Assembly: GCA_035610835.1 (NCBI GenBank)
Contig: CM069442.1
Location: 59,251,950-59,315,949 of the forward strand
DNA length: 64,000 bases
Direction of reading: 5' to 3'
Source: Ophiura sarsii
Lineage: Eukaryota > Echinodermata > Ophiuroidea > Amphilepidida > Ophiuridae
In this document: positions 46,961-57,890 of the stretch, one piece after another
How the letters are laid out: every line of letters starts with the position of its first letter
How positions within the stretch are numbered: the first letter of the stretch is position 1
The notes under the pieces: generated by a model
What the model saw: the letters and a program-made list of their open reading frames with translations, nothing else
Databases searched by the model: none
What the model was told of the DNA's origin: nothing
Program-made: the position numbers and the translations under genes

Positions 46961-48024
46961 ATTGTTTTTTTGAAAGGAAAGAAACTGAAAGATCTGAAAG
47001 ATCTTTTATACAAATACTTTTGCAGTGTTCCCTATAGGCGAGGGTTAAACTTAATCAGACGACATATTTTTCATATAAAATCAGTTACTTTTATTGTTTA
47101 TAGTCTGTTAAAGTGATATATAAGTGACGGTTATATAAGTGACCGATACCTACGTTTTGTCTGTTTTGCTGTTTTTCATCTGTGCCCGTCACACTAAATG
47201 GACATTCGTGTTTCACTGCATCTTTAAAAAAGTACAACAATTACTCAGACTAATTTACTATGAATTTGTAGCTGAGATTCAAAGCTACCATTGTGGAATA
47301 CTTCATATGACAGGCTAATATAATAGCAAAAATATGAGGTAGGAGGTAGAACTTATTGAATGACCCTCGTAGAATACACATATTATTATATTATTTAAAC
47401 CGTCTGCGCGACAGACACATTTTATGCCTGCCACATACGTTAATACTATAATGCATACATTCGTTGGTAACATAATACATGTACGTTCTATAAGTTTACA
47501 GGTTTTACGTTAACTTCGATGCATTACATTTGCTGTGCGCGGATTAAATTATTTCCGTCACATTTTTAAAATTTCCATCCAAAATTATGTTTAAAGTGTG
47601 ACAAAGTAACCACTTTTGAAAAAGCATGTTAAAGTAAATCATAGAATTTCAAGTACAATTTTTATCATTAATCATAATAGGACAAATACAACAGATTTAA
47701 ATTAAAATATTTCTTGAGGTCTAGGCTTATAAAAACATTATCGCTTGATTGGGCATGAGTGATGAAGAGCTAACGTTTTAGCTGTGGGCATCAAGGATAA
47801 AGAGAGATACATAAAAGGTCAAATGAACGGGATGCAATAGATACTATACTGATCGGCCTGATGATGTTGCTCTATCTTATTCGAGATAAGACAATATTTC
47901 AGAATGTTTTTAAATACATCCTAACTGCATTGAAAGGGTTGTCTATGGAGGCCGGACAATGGCTCCAGGTGGACCATGGCTCGTGTCACACCAGTCATAA
48001 AATGCATTGATTGATCATGTCCTA

Positions 48025-48935
48025 CACTCTTAGAAGGTCAGGATCAAATACATGAGTAGATTTCCGGCTCACTTTGTTTTGATCCTTTAAGGATCATTTT
48101 CGGATCGTTTTGATCCGTTTCCAGATAGATATCAACAAACGGATCAAATTCACCTTGATCAACTTTGATCTGATTTCCGGATCAATTCGATGAAACAGTT
48201 CATTGGTCAATGAGTGACTGACGTCACTCTTTCGCAAACCGATAGACGACAAGCAGACGATCTTTTGAATTCGGTCGCCACAGTTGAAACAAGGGTGAAA
48301 TACCGCGGTAAGTTATCCAGTCTAATCTGTAAAATGTTACATGATTTTGTCGGTAAAGTAGTTTTATTTTTTATGTTTGAACATGCTCTATTCTTGTGAA
48401 TAAATTTCTTGTACCTGACCAGTGCCATCAGTACGATTTTCGGTCAAAATGCTCCTCACAAAATGTCACGATCACTGCGATGTACTAGGCCTACACGATG
48501 TAGTAAGCTTACTGCACTCGATATATAGTCTGCAGTGTGCACCCGGGGGTGGGGGCACTCAATCAATATTAGGTTTCACACCAGGCTCCATCAAAAATAC
48601 CCCCCCTTTTTTGGCCCGGTGCCACCGAAAGACCCTTGCATGCATGCTTGTTTTTACAATCTGTCACCCGATGACCCCTATGTTTTCACTTTTTCTTTGA
48701 TTCAGTTTGATCCTGGAGTAGGATCATAAGCTACAGGTACATCCGATTAAGGATCATTATTTTGATCCGTTTCAGTATCATTTGACAGAAATATTTGATC
48801 CCATTTCGGATCAAACTTTTTGATCCTGCTTGTCGGATCACTTTGATCCGGAAAGGGTAAGCTCATATGTGATACCGCTTCTGGATCAAAATTGATCCTT
48901 TTCGTCTCATATTTGATCCTGACCTTCTCAGAGTG
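48025..48935. mobile_element. TA-flanked MITE with GGATCAAA repeats
   Basis: Ends CACTCTTAGAAGGTCAGGAT and (reverse complement) CACTCTGAGAAGGTCAGGAT, with TA at 48023-48024 and 48936-48937. Copy A has the empty site CCTAAGGG with one TA (about 29110). Near both ends the word GGATCAAA or its reverse recurs roughly ten times. A GC-rich CACCCGGGGGTGGGGGCACT patch lies inside. No transposase. Confidence 0.9.
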
Positions 48936-48958
48936 TAAGGGAGTACGCTACATTTATT

Positions 48959-49185
48959 GCTTGTCACGACACATCCCATCCTCAGCCTCTATCATTTCTC
49001 AACACAGTGCGATTTGGCTAGGGATTTACAGGTGGTGTATACGTAACAATTGAAATAGTAGTGAACTATGAATACATATCGAATCGAATGCATTACAATC
49101 ATGTCTCGGTGGATTTCATGGATTTTGTTCAGTGATTGGTCCGAGATCAGATTGGGCACTATAAATTAAATTCTGAAGTAACTGT
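48959..49185 (+). repeat. Promoter-like module 8
   Basis: Counterpart of module 3, with GATTGGTCCGAGATCAGATT and CTATAAATTAAATTC near 49159. Confidence 0.65.
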
Positions 49186-49772
49186 TCACACTGTAATAAG
49201 CATATGACACAAAAGAGCGTACGCACTCTAAACATATTAAAATTTATAGAGCGTATGATCAAACAAATTCTTGAGGGAATACCTGTTTTTCATTTACCCT
49301 AATACCTCCGATATATATATTAAATGTGTCGTAAAAACAGGTTAACCACTGAAGTATGCGATTTATGTGTCTTTATGAGTCAATTTTTCTTGTAAGCATG
49401 CTAACTGGGTTTCACTTCATGAAGGATACTGCACTCAATCATAAACCCGGTGGTTGTTTTTCAGCCTAGCATTGTAATCTAGTACGTATGAGCCTTAGAA
49501 TTAAAGATCATAGTGTGATTTTTTAGATTTTCTACATTATTAACATTTGATGATCAATCAGATTGCACAGTGACCTAAAAACTCCAAAGTGTTTGATCAA
49601 AGAGAGCCATTCACATTTATTTTATCAACAATGTCCACTAGTAATGTATCATCTTACTATTCACGCATCGTTTGATGCGTGAAATCTTATGGGCCTATAT
49701 TTACACCTAACACAAATAGTTCCTAAATCAGGTGAACATTTAAATATTAGAAATCGTACCTAGCGCCCTTAA

Positions 49773-50013
49773 CACATTTCCACGCGGCTATTAGTTTTGC
49801 CATATACAAAACAGATTTTTCAGAAACCTTTCCCAATTTTCAAAGTCTACCTCAAGGATAACTGAACCAAGACTAGGCATGTTTGTATTTCTTTCGATGC
49901 ATTTCTCATGGTGATTCCAAATAGGGTATTGAAATTCAATACAATATGTCTTTTTCTAAACATTTTGTGACATTTTGGAATGTCGTCTGCAGACGCTTGC
50001 CGCTTGGAAAGTG
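49773..50013. mobile_element. TTAA-type MITE (CACTTTCC..CGCGGC family), copy 2
   Basis: TTAA at 49769-49772 and 50014-50017. Ends CACATTTCCACGCGGC and the reverse complement CACTTTCCAAGCGGC. Copy A reads CCCTTGAATCGATG at the same point (about 30346), the near-empty site. Confidence 0.85.
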
Positions 50014-50219
50014 TTAAGATAAATCGATGCTAATTGAAAAGTGGCATACTCAAAGCATTTTATTTGGATAGTTTCATCATGAAAATAAGATTCTAGTAGA
50101 TTCTAATCAGTACGTTTGGGATGTTATATGACACCTTAGTGACCACCATGTTTATATTAACCGATATTTGCCAATACCTGATCGTAAAATCATGTTTTAA
50201 AGGAGTATGATATAATTAT

Positions 50220-50480
50220 TGCTTGTCACGACATATCCCATTCTCAGCCTCTTTCATTTCTCAATATAAAACTCTAGATACTCAACACATATTGAGATTT
50301 GGCTAGGGATTTACAGGTGGTGTACACGTAAATTACATTTGAGATAGAAGCTACCTATATCCTGTATCCATACCGAATGCATTACCTGTCTCGGTAGATT
50401 TCATGGATTTTGTTCAGTGATTGGTCTGAGATCAGATTGAGCACTATATAATTAAGTTCTGAAGTAGCTGTTAATAATGC
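50220..50480 (+). repeat. Promoter-like module 9
   Basis: Counterpart of module 4, with GATTGGTCTGAGATCAGATT and CTATATAATTAAGTTC near 50443. The donor-like part that follows in A is deleted here. Confidence 0.6.
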
Positions 50481-51237
50481 ATATATGACAGTAATATTAC
50501 GGATCACTCGATCAGATGCAAACATTACGTAGAACATAAACAAATTCCCAAAACCATTTGTGCAACAGACACAGTTTATGCCCGCCACACACGTTAATAA
50601 TTGGGAGAATTTGTAAATGTAATACATGATAATGCATACATTCGTTGGTAACAGTACGTTTTATAAGTTTACAGGTTCTACGTTAACTTCAATGCATTAC
50701 ATTGGCCGCGCGCATTAAGTAATTTGCGTCACATTTTTTGTCTCCATCAAACGATATGTTTGAAACCACATGTGAAAAAGCCTGTTACAAAGTGAATCAC
50801 GGAACTTCAAGTGTAATTTTCATCGTTATCTGTAATATGTTACATACTTAGGATTTGGGTATTTCATTTTTCTTGAGGATCTGGCTTGTAAATGTATTGT
50901 CGCTTGAAAAGAGAAACATATCCATTGATATCAAAAAAGCTTTATAATCATTTGACAATTTGAAAGGACAAATCCTATATCCTAACGTGTTCTTTGTGAG
51001 ACAATCATACATATTGGCCTCCATGTGACCTTTTAAAATCAAACTTTGCTTGAGTAGAGTTAGTTCTTCTGGGCATTGATAAGCACAGGTGTAGGTATTA
51101 ACTATAGAGAGAAAATATTTCGAATTTAAATGAACGTGATGAGATTAATAAGACCCTCTTAACTGTCGGTCTGCTGATGCTGCTCCATCTTTCTTAAGGT
51201 ACTGACGATCTCAGAGATGAAACAAAGAAACAATTAA

Positions 51238-51612
51238 AGGCATATTATGTGATCTTTTCCAGATAGCGCCCTCTATTCATTATTTTTTTTAGAAAGTAGA
51301 TTTTCTTGCAGATTTACATTTCTGATCATAAATCATACATACATTCCAAGTTACAGAGCGATACGATTCCTAATTACCTCAAAATCATGGTTTTAGAGTG
51401 AATTTAGAGTAAAAATATAAACTGTCGGAGTTATCCGACAGTTTATTTTCACTCTAAAATCATGATTTTGAAGTAATTAAGAATCGTATCGCCCTGTAAC
51501 TTGGAATGTATGTACGATTTATGATCAGAAATGTAAATCTGCAAGAAAATCTTCTTTCAATTTTTGTTTTCGATGTTGAGGGCGTTCCCTGGAAAGATCA
51601 CATAATATACCT
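51238..51612. mobile_element. Palindromic TTAA-type MITE (AGGCATATTATGTGATC ends)
   Basis: TTAA at 51234-51237 and 51613-51616. The 375-bp element is one long imperfect palindrome whose arms meet at CTGTCGGAGTTATCCGACAG (51422-51441). Copy A has CAATTAGGTAC (about 31759), the empty site with one change. No coding capacity. Confidence 0.9.
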
Positions 51613-51716
51613 TTAAGTACTATACCTATTGTATAAGTGTATGCAATAGTTTATGTTAATATCACAAAAGAAAGGCAAGATATTAAACAGCGTATTCTTC
51701 TTCAAGTTGACTTAGG

Positions 51717-52034
51717 CCAACAACAAAAAAATGGTTATATTGGCGTAACCCGCCCGACCCTAAAAATACGCCCGACCCTACACTTTTTTTTTTTTTTTCA
51801 GTGAAAAAAAAACACAAAACCAACCGACCGACCCTAAAAAATAAAAAAAATGAAAAAAATAAATGTTTTTTCTCGAACGAAGTACGACGGTACTTCTAAC
51901 AAACAATAGGGAATGTTTAAACTCGGTAAACATTGTTCAAAAACAGCTGCTAAAAAAAAAAAAAAAATCCCTACCTACCTACCCTATTTTTGTTCAGCTC
52001 GTTACGCCAATATAACCATTTATTTTTTTTGGCC
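51717..52034. mobile_element. Harbinger-like MITE with GGCCAA ends (TTA target)
   Basis: Inverted ends include AATGGTTATATTGGCGTAAC. TTA at 51714-51716 and 52035-52037. Copy A has one TTA in CCACTTATCATAC (about 31821). Inside are two CGCCCGACCCTA words and A- or T-runs. Confidence 0.85.
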
Positions 52035-52945
52035 TTATCATAGTTCCACATTACTGAAATGTCTAACTAAGGTATATATTCACAAATGTATAAATATATT
52101 ATAATGGTGTTCATAAGAATTGTTATCTCATAGTTCAAATGTAAGTACTTATTAACGATACGATGTAAGGAAAGAAACTTATGACTATACTACACTCTAG
52201 TTTAACATTATACAACACATGGAACAGGTGCTATCATGACAATCGTGTAAATACATGTAGAAATGTCAGGTTGCGAATTTTGTTAAGTTAATGCAACGGT
52301 ACCCATACCAACCGCATACATCAATTTTGAAGGGGCAATTGGCTCCCTTATCTTCTACCTCTGATTACATCTCTTTACAACCATTTCGGTGTGTTTCGTT
52401 TTGCCTTCGAGTCAGAGATCCATCTCCCACACGGGACATACTCAGCAAGAAAGACGGTGCCTTGGCGCGGTTTTACAAGTAATTTTACACTGTTTATGTT
52501 GTACTTTACATGAATTCCTTCTCAGCTAGCTCAGTTAACATTATAACTGGGAGCGAACAGAAAGAAACTCGATGAAGTGTTGTTGACACTTCCATACGAA
52601 AGCACACAATCACTGATAGTCTCTCGACTGTCTTATTACCACGCTGCACATGATCGAACGTTGTCTTTTCGGAGATTCGTTTAAAAGATATGACTTATTT
52701 ATCGTAACTTTAGGTGAGGTTAATGTTACACACCCTACTTTCTCAAAGGAATATACCGTAACTACACAGTGAGTATTCAATCCACCTTAAAGAGACAGCG
52801 TTAAATAGCTTTATGATATTGATTGATATCGGAATATCTACTGTTCTACTAAGATCAGGTAACGATTTTTCTCTACACCGATAAATAAATGGATCATTAG
52901 CTACATGCTAAAAGTGCATTCGGTGTATTTTTCACATGTAAATCC

Positions 52946-53701
52946 TGGCAAAATCCTCAATTAAAAAGTCTTGACAGTAATACAATTGCGTAAATGCCTA
53001 TGATTTTTGATTAATTATGATTAATGGGACATCACCTACATGCCCTGACCCCGACTATAAACTGTGAATATCATCTAGATAAATTTAAACAAAGTCTGAT
53101 TAAGGGTACCTCTCCTATGTTATTGTGTAGATGAATTAATCAAATTTGAACATTGGTGGGGAAAGTCACCAACTTTATCATTTTGGAATCTGTTTTGATT
53201 ATTTGTGTACAACAACACAGAGCATGTACCCCTTTTGAGTCAAGAAAACACCTATACATTCAATTCAACAATAATTTCTTTAAAAAGGATGAACGCTGTC
53301 CTGACAAGTATTTCTTTTAAAAAGGATGGTAGCTGTCCTCACAAAGTGTAATATTGCTATGTTCATTTTGCTATCTTCAGTAGATAGCAGGTATCTATAC
53401 ATGACCATTTCCACTCATAAATAATTATAACATGGAAATATCATTCAAATGATCACAAAATGTTCCAAATGATTCAAGGTAACTATTCCAAACATTTCAA
53501 GTACATTCAGCACAAAATCAATTTCCTTAAGGGTGCACTACACTAAATGGGGTATCCCCTACCCTTAAGGGCGGTGTTTGAAACTAGAATCGGAAAATAT
53601 ATATGGCAAAATCCTCAATTAAAAGGTTTTGACAGTAATACAATTGCGTAAATGCCTATGATTTTTGATTAATTATGATTAATGGGACATCACCTACATG
53701 C
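52946..53701. repeat. Pair of 98-bp direct repeats
   Basis: 52946-53043 and 53604-53701 (TGGCAAAATCCTCAATTAAA and on) differ at very few positions and enclose 560 bp without a gene. The repeats do not start TG and end CA with a clear target duplication, so an LTR pair is unlikely. Confidence 0.75.
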
Positions 53702-54574
53702 ACCATCATCTAGATAAATTTGGAGATATCTTTCAAATTTGTGCTTTTTACTGGAAACATTGGCGATTACGGCGACATTTTCAAGCTCGTCAGAGAGGTA
53801 GTCGACTCTATTGGCGTATTTTGAAAAATCGAGCAGGTTCACCTACCAATTTTGTTTCACTTTTTAGTAAGAAAATGTGATCATCTTTAAGAAAAAATCA
53901 CTCTACAAGGTCCAATTTCGCAATTTAGTGGTCTAAAACAGAGTTTTATATCAGTGTTTTTGTACATATACATATGGAGCTCTGTTTAGTAGTGTGATCC
54001 CTATAAGTTCGGTGTAACCCGTCAAACGATTAAATTATTTTGTTGAAAATATATGAAGTAAATTTAGTTAGGATTCTTCTCTTTGTACAAACCCAACCTC
54101 ATATATCATGCAGAGCTAATATATATTATTTACAGCAGCATCCCACGGTACTCCCACTACATGTAGGGATGATAAGCAGTATTCTGAACGAGGAAACCGT
54201 CAATAAGATTTATGTTTTGTTTCTCGAAAAATTAGAAAAATCAATACACTTGCGCAAATGTTGATATGCTCACAATGGACGCACGTCACATGATATTGAC
54301 ATAGATACAGAAAAAAACATCTAACCGAAACCATATTCGCTGCCTGCTACACTGTTATAATTTGTTACCACAACAATGTAACAACTCTTTGTAGTAAACA
54401 CGTGTCTAGAAACACCAATGACATCAAATTTGAATAAATATTACCATCGTATTATCCATGATGAAAGACACAACGTTAACACTGGGGTACATTAAAATAA
54501 CAAATAAGCAAATTCACGAACACATCACCAACAATGCGGCAGCCATCGAATATGGTTCCGCTGGGATCCTACTG
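53702..54574. other. Intergenic sequence with one dispersed repeat
   Basis: 54204-54275 matches 9475-9545 (TTTCTCGAAAAAT..CACTTGCGCAAATGTTGATAT). Nothing else recognised. Confidence 0.4.
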
Positions 54575-54682
54575 TACCAACCACAAACCATGCCACCCAA
54601 AACCTCACACCCAAAAACCATGAAACCCAATAACTGCCAAATCCGATAACCGCGAAACCCCGCGAACCGCTCTAGTGTGGCC
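54575..54682. repeat. AACCGCGAAACC-type repeat
   Basis: Degenerate short units (CCAAAACC, ATGAAACCCA, AACCGCGAAACCCCGCGAAC) ending CGCTCTAGT. Reverse complement of the block beside the transporter acceptor at 7042-7112. Confidence 0.6.
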
Positions 54683-54762
54683 TTGAGATAGGCTTTGAAA
54701 GTTGCGAAAGGTTTCTGAAAAATCTGTTTTATATGGTAAAACTAATAGCCGCGTGGAAAGTG
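54683..54762. mobile_element. Half copy of the CACTTTCC TTAA-type MITE
   Basis: AAAGGTTTCTGAAAAATCTG .. AATAGCCGCGTGGAAAGTG followed by TTAA (54763-54766) matches the right half of 11969-12186. The left half is absent. Confidence 0.65.
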
Positions 54763-54845
54763 TTAAACATCCTTTGTTTTGGTTCAAACTTGGTCCATTT
54801 CAAATCTTTCTGGGAAAGTGCCAAAAGCAAAAATAGATCAAAATA

Positions 54846-55070
54846 TTAATTACCACTTGTTTCAACACAATCGAATTTGAACAATGCATTATTTATTCTC
54901 GTTTTTAGAATAATTACAGCTCTCATAACAATATTTTCTTTAATTCGTAGAGAAAATGTTGCAACAAATAACGTTGAATCTTGATTTTCAACAAGTTTTA
55001 ACAGGTCTTCGCAAGATTGGTATGGTTTCTCTTTAGCATGAAATCTCTCATGCATGGTCTCATCACCAGA
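54846..55070 (-). pseudogene. Read-through tail of the zinc-finger gene
   Basis: In the same frame beyond the TAG, SGDETMHERFHAKEKPYQ continues the interrupted finger and linker, then runs into about 55 residues without fingers (SCEDLLKLVENQ and on) before a stop. It shows that the ancestral protein was longer and that the stop is secondary. Confidence 0.65.
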
Positions 55071-55967
55071 CTAAGAAAGACTCTTGTCACAGAACGCATA
55101 TTGGTGCGGTTTCTCTTTAGTATGGATCCTTTCATGACTGGTCTTGTTACCTGACGACGAGAAGGTCTTATCACAGTATGAACATTGGTATGGTTTCTCT
55201 TTGGTATGGATCCTCTCATGAACAGTCTTGTGACATAATCGTAAGAAACTTCTATCGCAGTATGAACATTGGTATGGTTTCTCTCTGGTATGGACCCTTT
55301 CATGACTGATTTTGTGACCTAATTGTGAGAAACTCTTATCACAGTATGAACATTGGTATGGTTTCTCTTTGGTATGGATCCTTTCATGACTGATTTTGTG
55401 ACCTATTTGCGAGAAACTCTTATCACAGTATGAACATTGGTATGGTTTCTCTTTAGTATGAATCCTTTCATGACTGGTCTTATCCCCTGAATGAGAGAAA
55501 CTCTTATCACAGTATGAACATTGGTATGGTTTCTCTTTGGTATGGACCCTCTCATGGCTGGTCTTATTCCCATTCAGAGAGAAAGTCTTATCACAGTATG
55601 TACATTGGTATGGTTTCTCTTTAGTATGAATCCTTTCATGACTGGTCTTATCCCCTAATTGTGAGAAACTCTTATCACAGTATGAACATTGGTATGGTTT
55701 CTCTTTAGTATGAATCCTTTCATGACTGGTCTTATTGCCTGAATGAGAGAAAGTCTTGTCACAGTATGAACATTGGTATTGATATGGTTTCTCTTGACAT
55801 ATTTCCCAGTCTTTCCATCTTGAACACATTTTTGTAGACACATGCCGATGATGCTGCCTTGCATGATGACGGCGGAGATGTTTCATATATCTATCAAACT
55901 TTGAGAATAATTTGTAACCGCAATACTTGCAGACAAAAGGCGTCAGACTTGGATGTATTTCGCTCAT
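55071..55967 (-). CDS. C2H2 zinc-finger protein, 298 residues
   Basis: Probable nuclear DNA-binding protein; target unknown. Residues 13-34 form an atypical first finger (CKYCGYKLFSKFDRYMKHLR..H). From about residue 65 eight canonical fingers follow every 28 residues, joined by H(T)KEKPYQC linkers (Lys in place of the usual Gly). A ninth copy at the end has lost its first Cys (QYAFC) and is cut by TAG. Helix positions -1, 2, 3, 6 read HGNS, QGDS, LGNS, HGDS, QGHS, QGHS, RCHV and SGNS. Position +4, normally a hydrophobic Leu, is Lys in all eight. The ATG follows an in-frame TAG four codons upstream, overlapping a TATAAATA word too close to serve this start. Near-identical 84-bp units suggest recent tandem expansion. 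No KRAB, BTB or other effector domain is visible, though an upstream exon cannot be excluded. Confidence 0.8.
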   Translation of the reverse strand: MSEIHPSLTPFVCKYCGYKLFSKFDRYMKHLRRHHARQHHRHVSTKMCSRWKDWEICQEKPYQYQCSYCDKTFSHSGNKTSHERIHTKEKPYQCSYCDKSFSQLGDKTSHERIHTKEKPYQCTYCDKTFSLNGNKTSHERVHTKEKPYQCSYCDKSFSHSGDKTSHERIHTKEKPYQCSYCDKSFSQIGHKISHERIHTKEKPYQCSYCDKSFSQLGHKISHERVHTREKPYQCSYCDRSFLRLCHKTVHERIHTKEKPYQCSYCDKTFSSSGNKTSHERIHTKEKPHQYAFCDKSLS

Positions 55968-57565
55968 AGTGGGATCCTATTTATAGTATGGCTGAAATAT
56001 GATTGAAAACAGGAAACAAGATTAATAAACAAAACAGAGAAAAATTCATTTCGAGTAATAATACGACGGGTAAAGGCTTAATACCGTATTGTTTCCATTC
56101 AATATGAGGTCCCTGTGAAAGTTCAATCTGAGGCGATATTCGTTCGTCTAGTCAGGTTCAATGGTTTCATATTTCGGGGATTGAATGTAATATTAAGCCA
56201 TATGGTTTGAAATATTTACGAATAATTGCTTTGACATCAGGGGCATATTTTGGGTCAGATCAGGAAAATATGATCTCAATATTTATATCGTACCATGAGT
56301 CATGACCATGACGCGACGACCGTGCATTCAAGCAGTTCAAGCCACAGGATTCACGTCCCACTCGTCTCGATAGATACCAATTCTTTTGCAAGGACTACGT
56401 CCCACCCAAAATTACACCAGCGTGGTGATGAAAACGTTCTGTCGTACAATATGAACATCCATCCATTCATCCGGTTTACGGTCATTGGTTAATACTCTGA
56501 AGTTCTCATATCAAACACTTCTTACCCATATCATGATGGGAGAGACAAAACCCCGATTGTCTTGACCCCTGTCTTGACCTTAGCTGTTCGCAACGGGTCT
56601 AGGTGGCGCTGTTCTAAAATGAAACGACACCTAAAATAAAACGACTCTTTCCGCTAATACGCATGCGCGACAATTTATCGTGATATTTACACGGATTTCG
56701 CCATCGGGCAGCTATTATAGACACTGTACATGTAGACACAGAATCCTATGCTGTAGACACAGAATCCTATGGTCCGCTTGTGATCAAACCGAAGTCTTTC
56801 TGGTCTGAGTCGTCAGAACTGTGAGTTTTAGTTGTGTATTATGTAGGCCTTCATGTTCAATGTAAATCTTGCATTTGTATGTATCAGCACAGCAGAGAGA
56901 TCATGTTTAAAATTAAAGAAACTGCAGAAAAACTGAGGCACCGATTGACGATTCGAATCAAATTCGACAGTGTTGCATGACACAGTAATCAGAGAGTTGT
57001 TGTTATAACAACTCCCTGGTATTATAATAATAGGCCTATTGTGTTGTGAACTGCACGTCAAAGACACTAAAGGCAGGGAGAGTGTATCTACGAGGGGAAA
57101 TTCGAATCACAAAACTGAAGCATCCTAAAGTGGTCAACAAAAGAAAGTAGTACACTTTGTTTTGGTTATTTCAGGCCTAGCGGTACTACTAGCATAGCAG
57201 CAGGTGGCCAAATTGTCCCACCGATTTAAGTGGGCAAATATGGCCACCAAGACAAAATGCGTAATAAATTCACTATTTTTCATGTTTGAAACCCAAAATA
57301 ATAGTTCCAATGGAGTAAAAATATGTTGGGGTAAGGTTTATGTTTGATTTCACGCTACTTTGGTTTGTTACTTGTTGAAGAGATGAAGAACATTTTTATT
57401 TTGGGTTTGAGACTGAGAGACTTGATATCTTCCAGCACTATATCTGGGTGGATCCACTATTAGCCTAAATGAGTACTTGTGGCCAATGAAATACAAGGGG
57501 TGTGTCAGAGACATCCATTCAGCACAGCGCAATGATAATCGATACTATGTGATTTTTATAATAGG
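55968..57565. other. Upstream region of the zinc-finger gene
   Basis: No further exon recognised. A GCATGCGCGA word (about 56660, NRF1-like) lies in a short GC-richer patch and could belong to a promoter. GTAGACACAGAATCCTATG is repeated in tandem at about 56732-56771. The rest is unremarkable. Confidence 0.35.
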
Positions 57566-57890
57566 TGGGTGTGGGGTGGGGGGGGGGGGGGGGGGGGGGG
57601 GGGGAGGGTGATGTGAGGTGGGGTATTATAGGGAGAGTGTTTGTGATTGGGAAGAGGGTTAGTGATGGGGATGGTATTTGTGGTTGGGAGGGGTTAGTGG
57701 TTGGGAGGGTTTGTGGTGGTGGGGAATGGGATGGGTCGGCCCTGGGGAGAGGGTTTGTGGTGAGGAAGGGGGATGGTGGCATGGGGTGGGGAGGGTCCGT
57801 AGGCTGTGAGGTGGGGTGGGTACTAGGGTGTTTGTGGTGGGAGAGGGGTGTTTGTGGTGGGGAAGGGGTTTTGTGAATGGGAGGGGAGGG
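57566..57890. repeat. G-rich low-complexity tract
   Basis: A GTGGGG run, a homopolymer of about 25 G (57579-57604) and then GGTGGGGA/TGGTTGGGAG words for 300 bp. Open frames on both strands here are compositional. Confidence 0.85.

Larger units (their letters stand above)
45446..47340 (-). mobile_element. Composite mobile-element insertion (minus-strand remnants)
   Basis: This block replaces a short stretch of copy A (28712-28850). Read on the minus strand it holds a Penelope-like C-terminal fragment (46960-46769), a large fold-back (46738-45964), three histone-type hairpins (45818-45691) and a short frame ending PEEVRANPDESLTD (about 45580-45535). Whether these are one element or several nested ones cannot be decided here. 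Confidence 0.5.
41827..52944. repeat. Segmental duplication, copy B
   Basis: Homologous and collinear with 25916-33414. It is longer because it keeps two blocks lost from A and gained several elements: 43556-43765, the composite at about 45446-47340, 48025-48935, 49773-50013, 51238-51612 and 51717-52034. It has a deletion of about 217 bp near 50491 relative to A. Confidence 0.85.

Noticed and set aside
52946..53701. LTR retrotransposon
   Set aside because: The 98-bp repeats lack TG..CA ends, a primer-binding site, a polypurine tract and coding domains.
55968..55995. TATAAATA word as promoter of the zinc-finger gene
   Set aside because: It lies about 20 bp before the ATG, so transcription would begin within or after the start codon.
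57565..57876. Glycine-rich and proline-rich frames
   Set aside because: Products of the G-rich low-complexity tract.
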